Part shown: positions 27,839 to 37,399 of the stretch, piece after piece | Numbering within the stretch: the stretch's first letter is position 1 | Layout of the letters: each line of letters starts with the position of its first letter | NCBI GenBank assembly: GCA_963744225.1 | Contig: CAVUSV010000004.1 | Location: forward strand, 1,302,001-1,366,000 | Direction: 5' to 3' | DNA length: 64,000 nt | From: Bog-473 sp963744225 | Lineage (GTDB): Bacteria; Actinomycetota; Acidimicrobiia; Acidimicrobiales; RAAP-2 | Notes under the pieces: generated by a model | The model's input: the letters and a program-made list of their open reading frames with translations, nothing else | Told to the model about the DNA's origin: nothing | The model's database searches: none | Position numbers and translations under genes: made by a program

Positions 27839-29332
27839 ATGCGCCCGGTCGCCATGGATGAGTTTGAGGCTGAATTGCGCCTCGAGGCCAGCATTTCGGG
27901 TCTGGCCGACCGAGTACCGCTGATGTCCGCTCGCAGCCTGGTTTCGCGGGGGCAACGTAACGTCTTCATCGGACTCCTGATCGTGTCCGTCATCGGCTTG
28001 GTGCTCAATGCCCGCCTGACCATCACTCTGATCTTTAGCCTCTTCACGCTGAGCTACCTGGTCGCCGTGATCTACCGCGTCTACCTCTTCACGCGTTCCT
28101 CGAAGACCGATGCCCTCGAGATCGTGACCGACGAGGAAGCCCTCAGCGTCCCTGACTCCGATTTGCCGTTTTACACGATTCTGCTCCCCGCTTACCACGA
28201 GGCATCGGTTATCAGCAAGCTGATTGAGAACCTCGCCCAACTGGACTATCCGACGAATCGCCTCGAGGTGCTCCTCCTGATTGAGAAGGACGACGAGGAG
28301 ACGTTGGGCGCACTGCGCGCCGCCGACCCTCCACCGCAATTCCAACTGGTCGTGGTCCCTCCGGCCGATCCTCGCACCAAGCCCAAGGCGTTGAATTTTG
28401 GTTTGACATTGGCCAGAGGGGACATCGTTGCCGTCTACGACGTCGAGGATACGCCCGACGTCCTCCAGCTGCGTCGAGCCGCCGTAGCCCTGGCTCGGTT
28501 CGGCCCCGAAGTGGGCTGCATGCAAGCGAAGCTGTCATATCGCAACGCAACGCAGAACATCATCACCAAGTGGTTCGCCATCGAGTATTCCATGTGGTTC
28601 TCCTTCTTCCTTCCCGGCCTGTCGTCGTTGGGCGCGCCGATTCCGCTGGGCGGGACATCGAACCATTTCCGACGGGGCGCCCTGCGGACCCTTGGGGGAT
28701 GGGACCCCTACAACGTCACGGAAGACTGCGACCTCGGGATCAGGATGTTCCGCGAGCACTACCAAATCAAGGTGCTCGAGTCGGCCACCATGGAGGAAGC
28801 CAACAGCGATTTCGTGAACTGGGTCAAGCAACGGTCCCGCTGGTACAAGGGCTACCTGCAGACGTTCCTCATTCACCTTCGTTCTCCTCGCGGGCTCACC
28901 AAGGCGATCGGCCCAAAAGGCGTGGTCCACTTGTGCGCCTTCGTGGGTGGTACCCCGATCCTGGCTGTGTTCAACCCGCTCTTCTGGGGTCTGACCATCG
29001 TGTGGTTCGTCGCCCACCCGCAGTTCGTGAGGGAAGTCTTCCCGTCTCCCGTGTACTACGTCGGTCTGGTCCTCTGGGCTTTCGGGAACTTCTTACTGTG
29101 GTACCTCACCGTGCTCTCGGCTCGCCACACCAGACCAGAGGGTCTGATGCTGGCGGCCCTGCTCGTACCCATCTACTGGGTGATGATGTCGATCGCAGCC
29201 CTGAAGGCAATGTGGCAACTGTTCGTGACCCCTTCTTTTTGGGAAAAGACGCACCATGGACTGGATGAAAAAGCGGACGACGAGCTCGATCCCGACGCCA
29301 AGAAGTCCGAACATCTCCGTCTCGTTTCGTGA
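27839..29332 (+). CDS. Membrane glycosyltransferase family 2, cellulose/hyaluronan synthase-like
   Basis: Processive-type GT2 enzyme (497 aa). Two N-terminal membrane helices (VFIGLLIVSVIGLVL, IFSLFTLSYLVAVIY) precede the catalytic domain: LLPAYHEASVISKLI, DVED as the DxD-type metal site, the TEDCDLGIRM acceptor-Asp motif and the QRSRWYKGYLQ motif (QxxRW) of processive synthases. C-terminal helices follow. It may make or export a surface polysaccharide. The start at ATG 27839 is used; a longer frame from 27728 is open but lacks a site. A hairpin abuts the start codon. Confidence 0.86.
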   Translation: MRPVAMDEFEAELRLEASISGLADRVPLMSARSLVSRGQRNVFIGLLIVSVIGLVLNARLTITLIFSLFTLSYLVAVIYRVYLFTRSSKTDALEIVTDEEALSVPDSDLPFYTILLPAYHEASVISKLIENLAQLDYPTNRLEVLLLIEKDDEETLGALRAADPPPQFQLVVVPPADPRTKPKALNFGLTLARGDIVAVYDVEDTPDVLQLRRAAVALARFGPEVGCMQAKLSYRNATQNIITKWFAIEYSMWFSFFLPGLSSLGAPIPLGGTSNHFRRGALRTLGGWDPYNVTEDCDLGIRMFREHYQIKVLESATMEEANSDFVNWVKQRSRWYKGYLQTFLIHLRSPRGLTKAIGPKGVVHLCAFVGGTPILAVFNPLFWGLTIVWFVAHPQFVREVFPSPVYYVGLVLWAFGNFLLWYLTVLSARHTRPEGLMLAALLVPIYWVMMSIAALKAMWQLFVTPSFWEKTHHGLDEKADDELDPDAKKSEHLRLVS

Positions 29333-29685
29333 GTCAAAGCTGGGCTTCCCTGTGCGACGAGCGCCGATCCGGACTCATTCGTCACGCGCGGACTGCTTGA
29401 CTGCAGCTCTTCGTTGATCGAGCGCGCACCGAGCAACCCGACACCACCCGCCAGTCAGGCGCTTCTGACGCATCGCGGCCCCGAACGGCGTCGACCGACG
29501 GGCCACAGCGGGTGCTCGAGAAAACCTGATCTCCCTCCAGAAAGTCTGACTCAGCACCGTAGGACCCCGGCGTCCGTCACCGTGTTTCCGTCTGGCGAAC
29601 TCGGCGCGATCAACAGGTAACTTCTCTGTGTCATTGGGCCTTTTGGCTTGTGGACTCCGGCCCGGAGTGGTGAGAATCACGGTTA
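29333..29685 (+). other. Intergenic region without a convincing gene
   Basis: Only short unconvincing frames are open. ACTCCGG-C-CCGGAGT (29654-29668), 17 nt before the next start, is a short hairpin that may lie in the leader of the downstream gene. Confidence 0.5.
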
Positions 29686-30966
29686 ATGAGTCAGACCCTC
29701 CCGCGTATCGAGGTGAGCGCCGGCCTGAGCCCGATGACCCAAGCGGCAGTGTCAGTCGATCCGGCCACCGGCGTCGACTCCCGACGAGTCGATGTGGACG
29801 TGGAGATTGTCGTGCCCGTCTACAACGAGGCGGCGCAGCTGGCGGAGAGAATCACCGCGCTCCGTGCCTTCCTCGATGAGTCGTTCCCCCTTCGGGCGCT
29901 CGTCACGGTGGTGGACAACGCCAGCACCGACGACACCTCACTTGTGGCCAACGAGCTGGCGGCCCGGTTGCGGGGAGTGGCCGCGATGCACCTACCGCGC
30001 AAGGGGCGCGGCTACGCGTTGCGAGAAGCTTGGTCGACCAGCGCCGCCCCCGTCCTTGCCTACATGGACGTCGACCTTTCCACATCGCTCCCCGCGCTGC
30101 TCCCGCTTGTGGCCCCGCTGCTCTCGGGTCACTGCGACGTCGCCATCGGGTCGCGCCTTGCCCGCGGGGCGCATGTGGTGCGTGGGCCTAAGCGAGAGCT
30201 CATCTCCAGGGCCTACAACCTCCTCCTCAAGCTGACGCTCCGGGGCCGCTTCAGCGACGCGCAATGCGGGTTCAAGGCGCTGCGACGCGACACCGCCGAG
30301 ATGTTGCTGCCCCTGGTCGAGGACAACGAGTGGTTCTTCGACACTGAGTTGTTGGTAACGGCCGAGCGGATGGGTCTCCGCATCGGCGAGGTTCCAGTCG
30401 ACTGGGTCGACGACCCCGATTCGCGGGTCAATATCGTCTCGACCGTCACGGACGACCTCCGGGGTGTCTGTCGGTTGCTGGTACATCACCCCACCGGCGC
30501 GCGGCGGGTTCGTTCCAACGAGGTCCCGGCGGACCAGCTCTTTCGTTTCGCAGGGGTCGGCCTGGTCTCCACACTCGTCTACCTGTTTCTCTTCGTCGCC
30601 TGGCGACCGCTCATGGGACCGCTCGCGGCCAACGCCGTCGCGATGGCTCTGGCGTCCCTCTTCAACACTGCCGTGCACCGGGAGCTGGCCCGCAACACGC
30701 GCGGGCGCGCCCAGCGCGGTCGGCTGCTTGCAGTCGCCGTGGGGCTGTACTTGGTCAGCTTCGGCCTGACGACGCTCGGGCTTCTCGTGGCGCAGTGGCT
30801 CGCCCCCGGGGCGCTCGTTCCCGAACTGGTGGCAATCACTACCGCCAATCTTGTTGCCGCCGTCTTCCGGTTCGCGGTGCTGCGGGCCTGGATCTTCCGT
30901 CCAGGTTTCCGAGCTAGCACCGCCACCGATGACGTTCACGTGGCGGCCGCTGCCGCTTCGGCCTGA
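29686..30966 (+). CDS. GT2 glycosyltransferase (polyprenyl-phosphate type) fused to a GtrA domain
   Basis: Two-domain protein (426 aa). The N-terminal GT2 domain resembles dolichyl-phosphate mannosyl/glucosyltransferases: VEIVVPVYNEAAQLAERI, VVDNASTDDTS, AYMDVDLSTS (DxD), SDAQCGFKALRRD and the WFFDTELLV motif. The C-terminal GtrA-like domain (about residues 285-410) has four membrane helices starting LFRFAGVGLVSTLVYLFLF. Such fusions load a sugar onto polyprenyl phosphate and help flip it outward, supplying GT-C enzymes such as that at 31473-33266. ATG start; no strong ribosome-binding site. Confidence 0.88.
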   Translation: MSQTLPRIEVSAGLSPMTQAAVSVDPATGVDSRRVDVDVEIVVPVYNEAAQLAERITALRAFLDESFPLRALVTVVDNASTDDTSLVANELAARLRGVAAMHLPRKGRGYALREAWSTSAAPVLAYMDVDLSTSLPALLPLVAPLLSGHCDVAIGSRLARGAHVVRGPKRELISRAYNLLLKLTLRGRFSDAQCGFKALRRDTAEMLLPLVEDNEWFFDTELLVTAERMGLRIGEVPVDWVDDPDSRVNIVSTVTDDLRGVCRLLVHHPTGARRVRSNEVPADQLFRFAGVGLVSTLVYLFLFVAWRPLMGPLAANAVAMALASLFNTAVHRELARNTRGRAQRGRLLAVAVGLYLVSFGLTTLGLLVAQWLAPGALVPELVAITTANLVAAVFRFAVLRAWIFRPGFRASTATDDVHVAAAAASA

Positions 30967-31472
30967 CCTCCGGATAACGCATCCGCGGACGGCGATCATT
31001 CCCGCGGGGCGATTGACGTCACGTGGAGCCAGCGGAGTGGTGGCAACGAAGACGAAGCGGCCGGCTCTTCGTCGTGACTCGAAGGGCGATGGTGACACCT
31101 GTGTGCTCTCTCTCCCGTGATGCCGCCTCTTGGCGGACACAGTGACTGGAGCGGCAGACGTTTGGCCCCGGCGCCCGGGTCTTGCACGGCGCTCCACCGT
31201 GAATTCATGGCTTGTATTCGTGATGTTGTGATGCAAGTCACATGCGACCCAAGTTCACGGACGGGAGATGCGGCTGAAGAGGGCGGCCACGAAAGCGCAG
31301 ATCACCAGCTCGCCCGTCGGTTCTTCGGCACGCTGTTGCTAGTTCGGGCGCGAATAAAGCCGTCTTTACGAATCCGCGAGTCCAATTGATTTGGGTGAGG
31401 AGGCCGATTCACGCGTCACTGTGGCGGGCGTGACTCTGAAGGGCGTGCAGATCGTGGGGCGGTGGCGCAAAG
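30967..31472 (+). other. Intergenic region between convergent genes
   Basis: No credible coding frame. It holds a perfect CRP-type palindrome at 31227-31242 and otherwise nothing I recognise. It may be a remnant of a lost gene. Confidence 0.5.
31227..31242 (+). promoter_or_regulatory. Perfect CRP/GlxR-like palindrome
   Basis: TGTGA-TGCAAG-TCACA matches the CRP-family consensus TGTGA-N6-TCACA without mismatch. It lies between convergent genes, with no obvious promoter at hand, so its role is unclear. Confidence 0.4.
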
Positions 31473-33266
31473 CTATGCAATTTGGTTGGAGTGATGGAGG
31501 ACGTGAAAGAGCCGAAATTCGGGGCACGTTGCGCGGGCTGGGAAGTCGTGCACCACTTTGGAGAAGTTGTTCCCTGTGCTCCACAGGCCGGGATACTGGA
31601 GGTTCATCGCGCTGATCGGGACCTGCGCGGGGTTGGGCTCCAGGATGTAGTGCACGTTAAAGGCGATCGGATCGGCCAAGATGCGTTGGAAGTCTCGGTC
31701 GTTCGGGATCACGAAGACTTTGGGCTGGCTCATCGTTGTGATGATTTCGGGCACACACGCCACGGAGTCGTCGACGACGATGTCCCCGGTGGGGAGGTGC
31801 AGGCCGGCGAAATAGCTGCCCAACGCCAATTCGTGAGGATAGCGAGCCTTGTATGAGAGATCGTCGGCGGTCGGATGCGCATGGAAGATAAATCCGAGCT
31901 CCTGGCTCTCTTCGCTGCCGATATGTATGTTCAGCATGGCCGATTTAGCTGTCATGGTTCCAGGGATCATTACTGCCAGTACGAGGCCGACTGCAGCCAG
32001 AGCGCCCAGCGCGCGAACGCCTGTGCGCGATGACCGGGTTCCGGCGGGCACTTCCACCCGAAGTGGGCCAGAAGCCTGCAGGGCTACCACGAGGCTGCCG
32101 ACGAGCAGGACCTCAAGCGGAATGGAGGCGATGTAGTACCGGAACCATGGCGCGATGCTGTCGTTCAGATAGGCCATCAGGTCGAACCCGAGGGCTCCGC
32201 CCAGCACAGCCAACGGAGCCAGCACCCGGGGATCCCGCTTTCTGTAGGCCACCACGATGGAGGCCACGAGCACGATGGGCAGCAGAGGTGCGAGCGCGCC
32301 GATGGCATGCACCTCGACGAGTGCCCGGCCGTGGAGGCTCACGTGGCGAAAGAGGCGCAACTGCGTCGAGGTTCCGTAAACGGACGAGAACTGAGCGAAG
32401 GGTTGCCCGGTGATCACGTAGCTGACGATGGCCCAGCCCGCCGCGGCGGTGAAGGCTGGGATACCAAAGATCGCGAGGTCTGACATCGCCGTTCGGACCC
32501 GTGTCGGTCGGACTCCGTCGGCTCGCCAGTAGCTGATGGCCCCCACGGCCATGGCGCCCAAGAGCGCGGCCGCGACCGCCTCGTTCCGGGTCAGATAAGC
32601 AAAGCCCAGTGCCACGGCGCCATAGGCGAGCGAACGGAGATCGCCCCTATGCATCCATCGCAACAGGTACCGGGCCGAGGCGGTCAGGGTGAACAAGTAG
32701 AGACCCTCGCTCATGCCGTTGCCGGCATAGAACAGGATCATTGGGTTCAAGGCGAAGAACGCCGTGAGCACGAGACGGGGCATGCGACTCAGTCCCCATT
32801 CGCGCAACGCCGAATGAATCTGGTAAACGGCGCCGGCCATGGCGAGCGCGCTTACCAAGCTCCCGGCCATGTCGTTGTGCGAGAGGGCCGGCCAGAGGTG
32901 ATTCCCGAGCAGGAACACCATGTCGGCCATCGACTGCAGCGGCGTCCAGACGAACCCGACCGCGGCCAGATGTTGGTCGCGGGAATAGAGGATGTAGAAC
33001 GCGTTGCCCATCCGGGAGAAGGCGTCTCCGTTAAATGTGTGGTACTTGAAGTCGAGAAGCACGGCGACGATCAGGTACATCCCAAGGGCGATGAGGAAGA
33101 TGACACCGCCTTCACCGAAGATGCGGCGGGCCAGGGAGCGTTCGCCCGCGCTGGCGATCGGACGCACCTCACGAGCTCCGGGGCGATCCGGCCCGTCGGG
33201 GAGAGGGTCGACTCGACGTTCGAGGTCCTCTTCTCGAACCAGGGTCGATATCGCGCTGTGCTCCAT
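31473..33266 (-). CDS. GT39-like polytopic membrane protein (putative glycosyltransferase)
   Basis: Large membrane protein (597 aa) of GT-C character. The first helix (VIFLIALGMYLIVAVLL) is followed by a loop with FNGDAFSRMGNAFYIL, analogous to the catalytic Asp loop of GT39-type enzymes. About ten further helices follow, and a soluble C-terminal domain (about residues 470-597) ends in FRLFHVLH. Likely uses a polyprenyl-linked sugar such as one made by the preceding GT2-GtrA protein. Third gene of a minus-strand run after a coiled-coil protein and a hypothetical protein, starting 15 nt after the latter. Confidence 0.75.
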   Translation of the reverse strand: MEHSAISTLVREEDLERRVDPLPDGPDRPGAREVRPIASAGERSLARRIFGEGGVIFLIALGMYLIVAVLLDFKYHTFNGDAFSRMGNAFYILYSRDQHLAAVGFVWTPLQSMADMVFLLGNHLWPALSHNDMAGSLVSALAMAGAVYQIHSALREWGLSRMPRLVLTAFFALNPMILFYAGNGMSEGLYLFTLTASARYLLRWMHRGDLRSLAYGAVALGFAYLTRNEAVAAALLGAMAVGAISYWRADGVRPTRVRTAMSDLAIFGIPAFTAAAGWAIVSYVITGQPFAQFSSVYGTSTQLRLFRHVSLHGRALVEVHAIGALAPLLPIVLVASIVVAYRKRDPRVLAPLAVLGGALGFDLMAYLNDSIAPWFRYYIASIPLEVLLVGSLVVALQASGPLRVEVPAGTRSSRTGVRALGALAAVGLVLAVMIPGTMTAKSAMLNIHIGSEESQELGFIFHAHPTADDLSYKARYPHELALGSYFAGLHLPTGDIVVDDSVACVPEIITTMSQPKVFVIPNDRDFQRILADPIAFNVHYILEPNPAQVPISAMNLQYPGLWSTGNNFSKVVHDFPARATCPEFRLFHVLHHSNQIA

Positions 33267-33281
33267 TACCTGGTCCAGCGC

Positions 33282-33836
33282 TCAGTCATGGTCACGGTCT
33301 CTACGACGCCGCCGTGAGGGTGAAGTCCGCATTGGCGCAATCACCCTGCCCACCTTTCTCGCCATCCTCGTGCGGTAACGACTTCCGTCTCCGAAATCCG
33401 GGACGACCCCGGCCACGCTGAAGGCAAAGAAGGGTTCCTCGGTCTTGAGCGACCACGCTGCGTCACCAGAGTGCGTGTCGTCGAAAACGCCTCGGCACAT
33501 TCGATCGGCGATGACGACCGCACGTCCGATGGCGTGCTCAAACGAACGGGAGTCGGCGACCGCTGCCTCTACCGCCTCCCAGTCGATAGCGGTTCGAGGC
33601 GAGCGACCGTTTCCGGTCGCTGATGCACTCTTGGCCACCACGTGCTCCACGAACTTGCGCACGAGGTCGAACGACCCGATTTCAAAAGAGGAGGAGTCAA
33701 TGACGGAAGGTGATCCCCCTCGCCGTGCCTCCTCAGATCGGACGACAGTGTCGGGTCTCACCGCCGACGGACGGTTCTCTGGCGCACGTGCGTCCGTCGA
33801 GAAAATCGTTCGCATATGCAAGGCGCTTTTCACCAT
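33282..33836 (-). CDS. Hypothetical protein
   Basis: A 184-residue soluble protein of no recognised family. A helical stretch (TAIDWEAVEAAVADSRSFEHAIGRAVVIADRM) lies in the middle and the C-terminus is very basic (SRRRRRDRD). It sits between the coiled-coil protein and the GT39-like gene, 48 nt from the former and 15 nt from the latter, suggesting one operon. The upstream part of the frame is less convincing, so a start further in is possible. Confidence 0.55.
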   Translation of the reverse strand: MVKSALHMRTIFSTDARAPENRPSAVRPDTVVRSEEARRGGSPSVIDSSSFEIGSFDLVRKFVEHVVAKSASATGNGRSPRTAIDWEAVEAAVADSRSFEHAIGRAVVIADRMCRGVFDDTHSGDAAWSLKTEEPFFAFSVAGVVPDFGDGSRYRTRMARKVGRVIAPMRTSPSRRRRRDRDHD

Positions 33837-33884
33837 TTCGGTGCTTGCGGAGCGGCGCGCACTGCAAGCGTTGGGTGATCTCGT

Positions 33885-34483
33885 TCAGTCGCTTTTGGGT
33901 ACTCCCCAGGATGGATCAATCTCGGCCATCCCTGGGTCGTTCGCCGGAGTCAAGATGGTGTTCAGAGCGCCTAGTTCCTTGATCAGCTCCTGGTTCACCG
34001 TGGTGAAACCAGCGATGGCCAACTGCAGTTCCCGCGCGGTACTTGTCGACGCAAATTCAGCTTGTTGCGCCTGTCGACGGATCTCGCGGGCCTCCTGCGT
34101 GGCTTCGGTGAGGATCTGGATCGCCTTGGCCTCAGCTTCGCGGAGAATCTGGTGAATCTGTAGTTCGAGCTTCGACAACGAATCTTCGGAGAACCGCTGT
34201 GCCTCGACAAAAAGCCTGCCGATCTCGAATTCCGTCGTTTCGACCTTGGCTGCGCTTTCCAGCCGATTGTTCGCCTGCTTAAGCCGGCCCTGCAGCTCCT
34301 CGATGGTGCTGGCGATCGAATGCAGCTCGGCATTGGCCCATTCGGCCTCCGTTCCCGGTGTCTGGCCCTCTGTGGCGGGTCGGCGCTCCGGTGGTTGGCA
34401 ATGTCCGAGATTGGTGCGTCCGCCTGAGCGCCGCTGGGACGCTCCGGAACACCGAACACCGAATCGATAGGTTTGGTGCTCAT
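33885..34483 (-). CDS. Coiled-coil (DivIVA-like) protein, frameshifted
   Basis: The N-terminus (MSTKPIDSVFGVPERPSG, ATG 34483) and the body are in different frames; the break is near 34375. Repaired, the protein has about 199 residues. A long helical region (STIEELQGRLKQANNRLESA, then KLELQIHQILREAEAKAIQI) resembles DivIVA/Wag31 or ATP-synthase b-type coiled coils. It ends in a short tail (AEIDPSWGVPKSD). Such proteins organise polar growth or scaffold membrane enzymes; here it leads an operon with a GT-C protein. Function inferred from coiled-coil character only. Confidence 0.65.
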
Positions 34484-34795
34484 GTCCGCCCCTTCCTAAC
34501 CGCTCCTTTGTGCAATCAACAAGTCAGAATTCGAAGGTTTTGCCTGCCGTTCATACTCTCGTAAGACGGGAAACGCCCACGTCACCCTTAGGATTTGGCC
34601 TTGGGCAGAAGCCAGAGTCACAGGATACTGCGCCACGTGGACGAGCCCATCCGGGCGATGCATCGTGGCCGAGCGATCCGGCGATCTCCGGCTTGCTTCA
34701 TCGCCGGTCAACAGCAACGCTGATGCCACCGTCATGCCAACCTCGTCTGTCAAATCTCCGGCAAAAGATGCCCGAGAGCCCCAGATGAGCTGAGC
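34484..34795 (+). other. Divergent intergenic region
   Basis: Lies between the leftward coiled-coil operon and the rightward PDPYG-module gene, so it should hold promoters for both. No clear motif or gene is seen. Confidence 0.5.
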
Positions 34796-35741
34796 ATGTT
34801 GGACCAAACCACCAGGTGGCGGCCAGATCCCTACGGTGCCCATGAGTTCCGGTTCTTCTCCGCAGACGGCAAGCCAACGGGGCTCGTCATGGACGGGGGG
34901 AAGACGTTGTACGACCGGCCCTGGACAACCGAGCCGCCCTCGGCTCCGGCGCCCCCATCGAGTCCCCAACCCGAGCCCCCACTGCCTCCAGAGTCACCGC
35001 CGGGTCCCCAGGCCCAACCGCCGCAGGCCCCAAAGCCGCCATCGAGTCTCGAGCCTTTGCAATTACCGGCCACGTCAGACGCCCCTGCTCCCGCCTCAGC
35101 GTCGAGAGCGGGTGACGGGAATCAGGTGGTTCCCAAGCCCGCCACCGAACCTACCGACGCTGCCACCAACAAACTACGACTGTCGTTCAGGGCGAGCCGT
35201 CGGTGGCGGTTCGAGAGAGCATCGACTTCGCAGACGACCGATCAGCCACTGGGGTTGGACTCCGCAGCAAGGAGGCGCTGAGCCAACCACTGAAAGTCGC
35301 CTACGGCATCGTGTTCGTCGCCTTGGGCCTGAGCGCGTTGGGGTTGGTGTACGTCCATTTCCACCACAACCGGGGAGGGCATTCGACGCATGCAGGTGGG
35401 GCAACGACCACGACATCGGCCATCGCACACCACGACCACCGTTGCACTGCCCACGGCGTTGAAGCCCGGCGCTCGAGGATGCAGCCACTGCACTGATTTC
35501 GAGCTGGTCAACGGGGGACAGAGCTGGAGCGCTCACGGTGGCGACGCCGGCGGCTGTGGCCACTCTTTTTGCTGTGCCTTATGCCAGTGGATTAGCCCTC
35601 GACCGTGGCTGCAGCACCTCGTTTACGCCGATCGTGTGCACATTTGGGCCTCCCGGCGGTGCATCGCCTAACGATCCGATCTACCAAATCTACGTCTCCC
35701 AAGCGACGGGTGGCTGGTACGTAAGCTCGGTCAGGATCTAA
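34796..35741 (+). CDS. Membrane-anchored protein with N-terminal PDPYG (DUF2510-like) module, frameshifted
   Basis: Reads as one protein broken by about three frameshifts (near 35190, 35440 and 35530). Order: RWRPDPYGAHEFRFFSADGKPTGLV, a DUF2510-like cytoplasmic module; a Pro/Glu/Ser-rich linker (about residues 45-100); one transmembrane helix (VAYGIVFVALGLSALGLVYV); a His/Thr-rich linker; and an outer domain with cysteines (CSTSFTPIVCTFGPPGG) ending WYVSSVRI. Alternatively the membrane part (GTG near 35203) is a separate overlapping gene. Its neighbour at 36038 has the same layout. Function unknown. Confidence 0.55.
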
Positions 35742-36037
35742 GGAGGCGAGACCGACCACGAAGGGACCTGGCGGGATCTCCATTCGATTTGCACGAGTAG
35801 ACACTGCGAAACCGTGGCGTCGACCGATACGCGCCCCATGACCAGTGCCGCGCTCCAGACATCAGATAATGCATTGCCGATGAGGCGCATCGTCGGTTGC
35901 CGCGTTGCCGGTAAGCCAGGAGTTCGCCAACTCGTTCACGAACGTGTCACCCCACGTCGCATGACTGCGCCTGACCCGGTGGCGCCAAGGGGAGTCGTCG
36001 TCTTGACGGAGATCGAAATCCCGGCCACGGTTGAGGC
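35742..36037 (+). other. Intergenic region
   Basis: About 300 nt with no supported gene and no recognised motif. Confidence 0.45.
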
Positions 36038-36750
36038 ATGGCCCCTCCGGACCCTTCCAGTAACGACGCTGGTATCCAACCCGGTCAGACAGGGCTCAAT
36101 TCGAGCGGCAGTGATCCCATACCAGCGCCAGGGGAACTCCACATCAAGGAGAGACGATCCTGGAAGACATGGCAGCTCGCCATCGGGATGGTGGTCGCGG
36201 CTCTGGTCGGGATGGCGTTGAACTACCACCGGTGCGGCGGGACCGCATCGGCGAACGCGCCGACGTACCACCTACCAGGGTCCACCGGGTCCACCACGAC
36301 GACGACCGCGTCCGCCAGTGGCTCGACCACAACGACGACTGCCGCTAGCGGATCCACCACGACGACTGCCGCTGGTGGGTCCACGACGACGACGGCCGCC
36401 GGCGGGTCCACGACGACGTCGATCCCATCGTCGACGGCCGCGGCCGGGCCCGCCCGCGTCCTTGTGGGCCCGACGCAGCTCCAAGGCAATTGGACCAGCC
36501 CGGCGTTCACGACGACCGCCGCCGGTTGGAACATCGGCTGGGCCTTCAGTGCGCCCCCGCACCAGCCGCAGGACCATCGTTCCAGGTGTTCGTGACGCCG
36601 GGTGGGTCGTCTCCCACCGGCACTCCTGCGATCAGCGAGACCGGACCATCGGGACAATCGGTCACGGCGCAGTCCACTCTCGGAGCGCAGACATTGGTGG
36701 TGCAAGCCCCGGCAAGCTGCACCTGGGTAGTCAAGGTCACCGGCTCGTAG
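36038..36750 (+). CDS. Membrane-anchored Thr-rich extracellular protein, frameshifted
   Basis: Short cytoplasmic N-terminus, one transmembrane segment (WQLAIGMVVAALVGMALNY), then a Thr/Ser/Gly-rich linker of repeated TTTTAAGGS units (about 36295-36425). A small beta-type outer domain follows (LVGPTQLQGNWTSPAFTTTA) and continues in another frame after about 36555 as GPSFQVFVTPGGSS to SCTWVVKVTGS. With one indel corrected it is about 237 residues. The layout (anchor, glycan-type linker, small outer domain) matches 34796-35741, suggesting a pair of surface-exposed binding domains. No family recognised. Confidence 0.6.
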
Positions 36751-37146
36751 CCCCCACCGCTGGGAGACTCGCAAGGATCGCCGGCGAGGCTCGACTTGGT
36801 CTCGAGCGATCGTATTTCGAGAATCAGTTCTCCCGGATCCGGATTCCGGATTCTCGAGGTGGGCCAGCCTGGCATCGAGCTCATCGAAGAAGTTGTAGTT
36901 GCGATTTGCCGACTCGCCGCCGGTCGGGTCTGTGCGGACGGCTGGTGGCCATTCTGGCTGCTGGCCACGTGTGACGCTGGAGCCTCAGCGTCCCGGCGAA
37001 CGACGGGGCGTGACGACCTCTGTTCCCGTTCGTGCGGGTGTCTGTGTCCTGGCAGGTGTCACGTGTGCAGACGCCGCTGTCACGCCAGGGCTCACGTTGC
37101 GATTCAGAGTGAAGGGGGCCGGGTTGATCGTGCACCCGATTCGATC
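36751..37146 (-). other. Uncertain coding region on the minus strand
   Basis: No complete gene can be supported. One minus-strand frame contains a plausible segment (ANRNYNFFDELDARLAHLE, about 36840-36905) resembling the end of a soluble protein; it may be the frameshifted continuation of the small gene at 37147-37399. Confidence 0.3.
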
Positions 37147-37399
37147 TCATCGTTTGCGAAGTGCTCGATGCATTTCGCTCGTCGTAGCGGTCTTCGTGTC
37201 GACGGGTGACAGTGGACGCTGATCCACGAAGCCAAGGAACTCGGCGTGTGGGGGGGCCTCGATGCCCGGGGAGACGACGCTCCTTTGCGCCAACTCGCGC
37301 ACTTTGAAGCTTGACCAAAAGCAACTCTTGAGAATCGGTGAGTGCATGCAGCACATCGGTGAGTTGTGGAAGCAAACCTTTGGACGAAATGTCGGTCAC
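37147..37399 (-). CDS. Small hypothetical protein (frameshifted)
   Basis: A GTG at 37399 opens MTDISSKGLLPQLTDVLHAL, a helical N-terminus with a leucine pattern. At a run of seven C near 37260 the frame breaks and continues as EAPPHAEFLGFVDQRPLSPV to a stop at 37147. With that indel corrected it is about 83 residues. No family recognised. Divergent from the surface-protein run that begins at 37705. Confidence 0.4.

Noticed and set aside
34496..34969. Minus-strand frame of about 157 codons
   Set aside because: It overlaps the PDPYG-module gene and has the look of an antisense shadow.
36295..36425. Short repeated units that could suggest a CRISPR or satellite
   Set aside because: They are codon repeats for a Thr/Gly/Ser-rich linker inside one frame, with no spacers.
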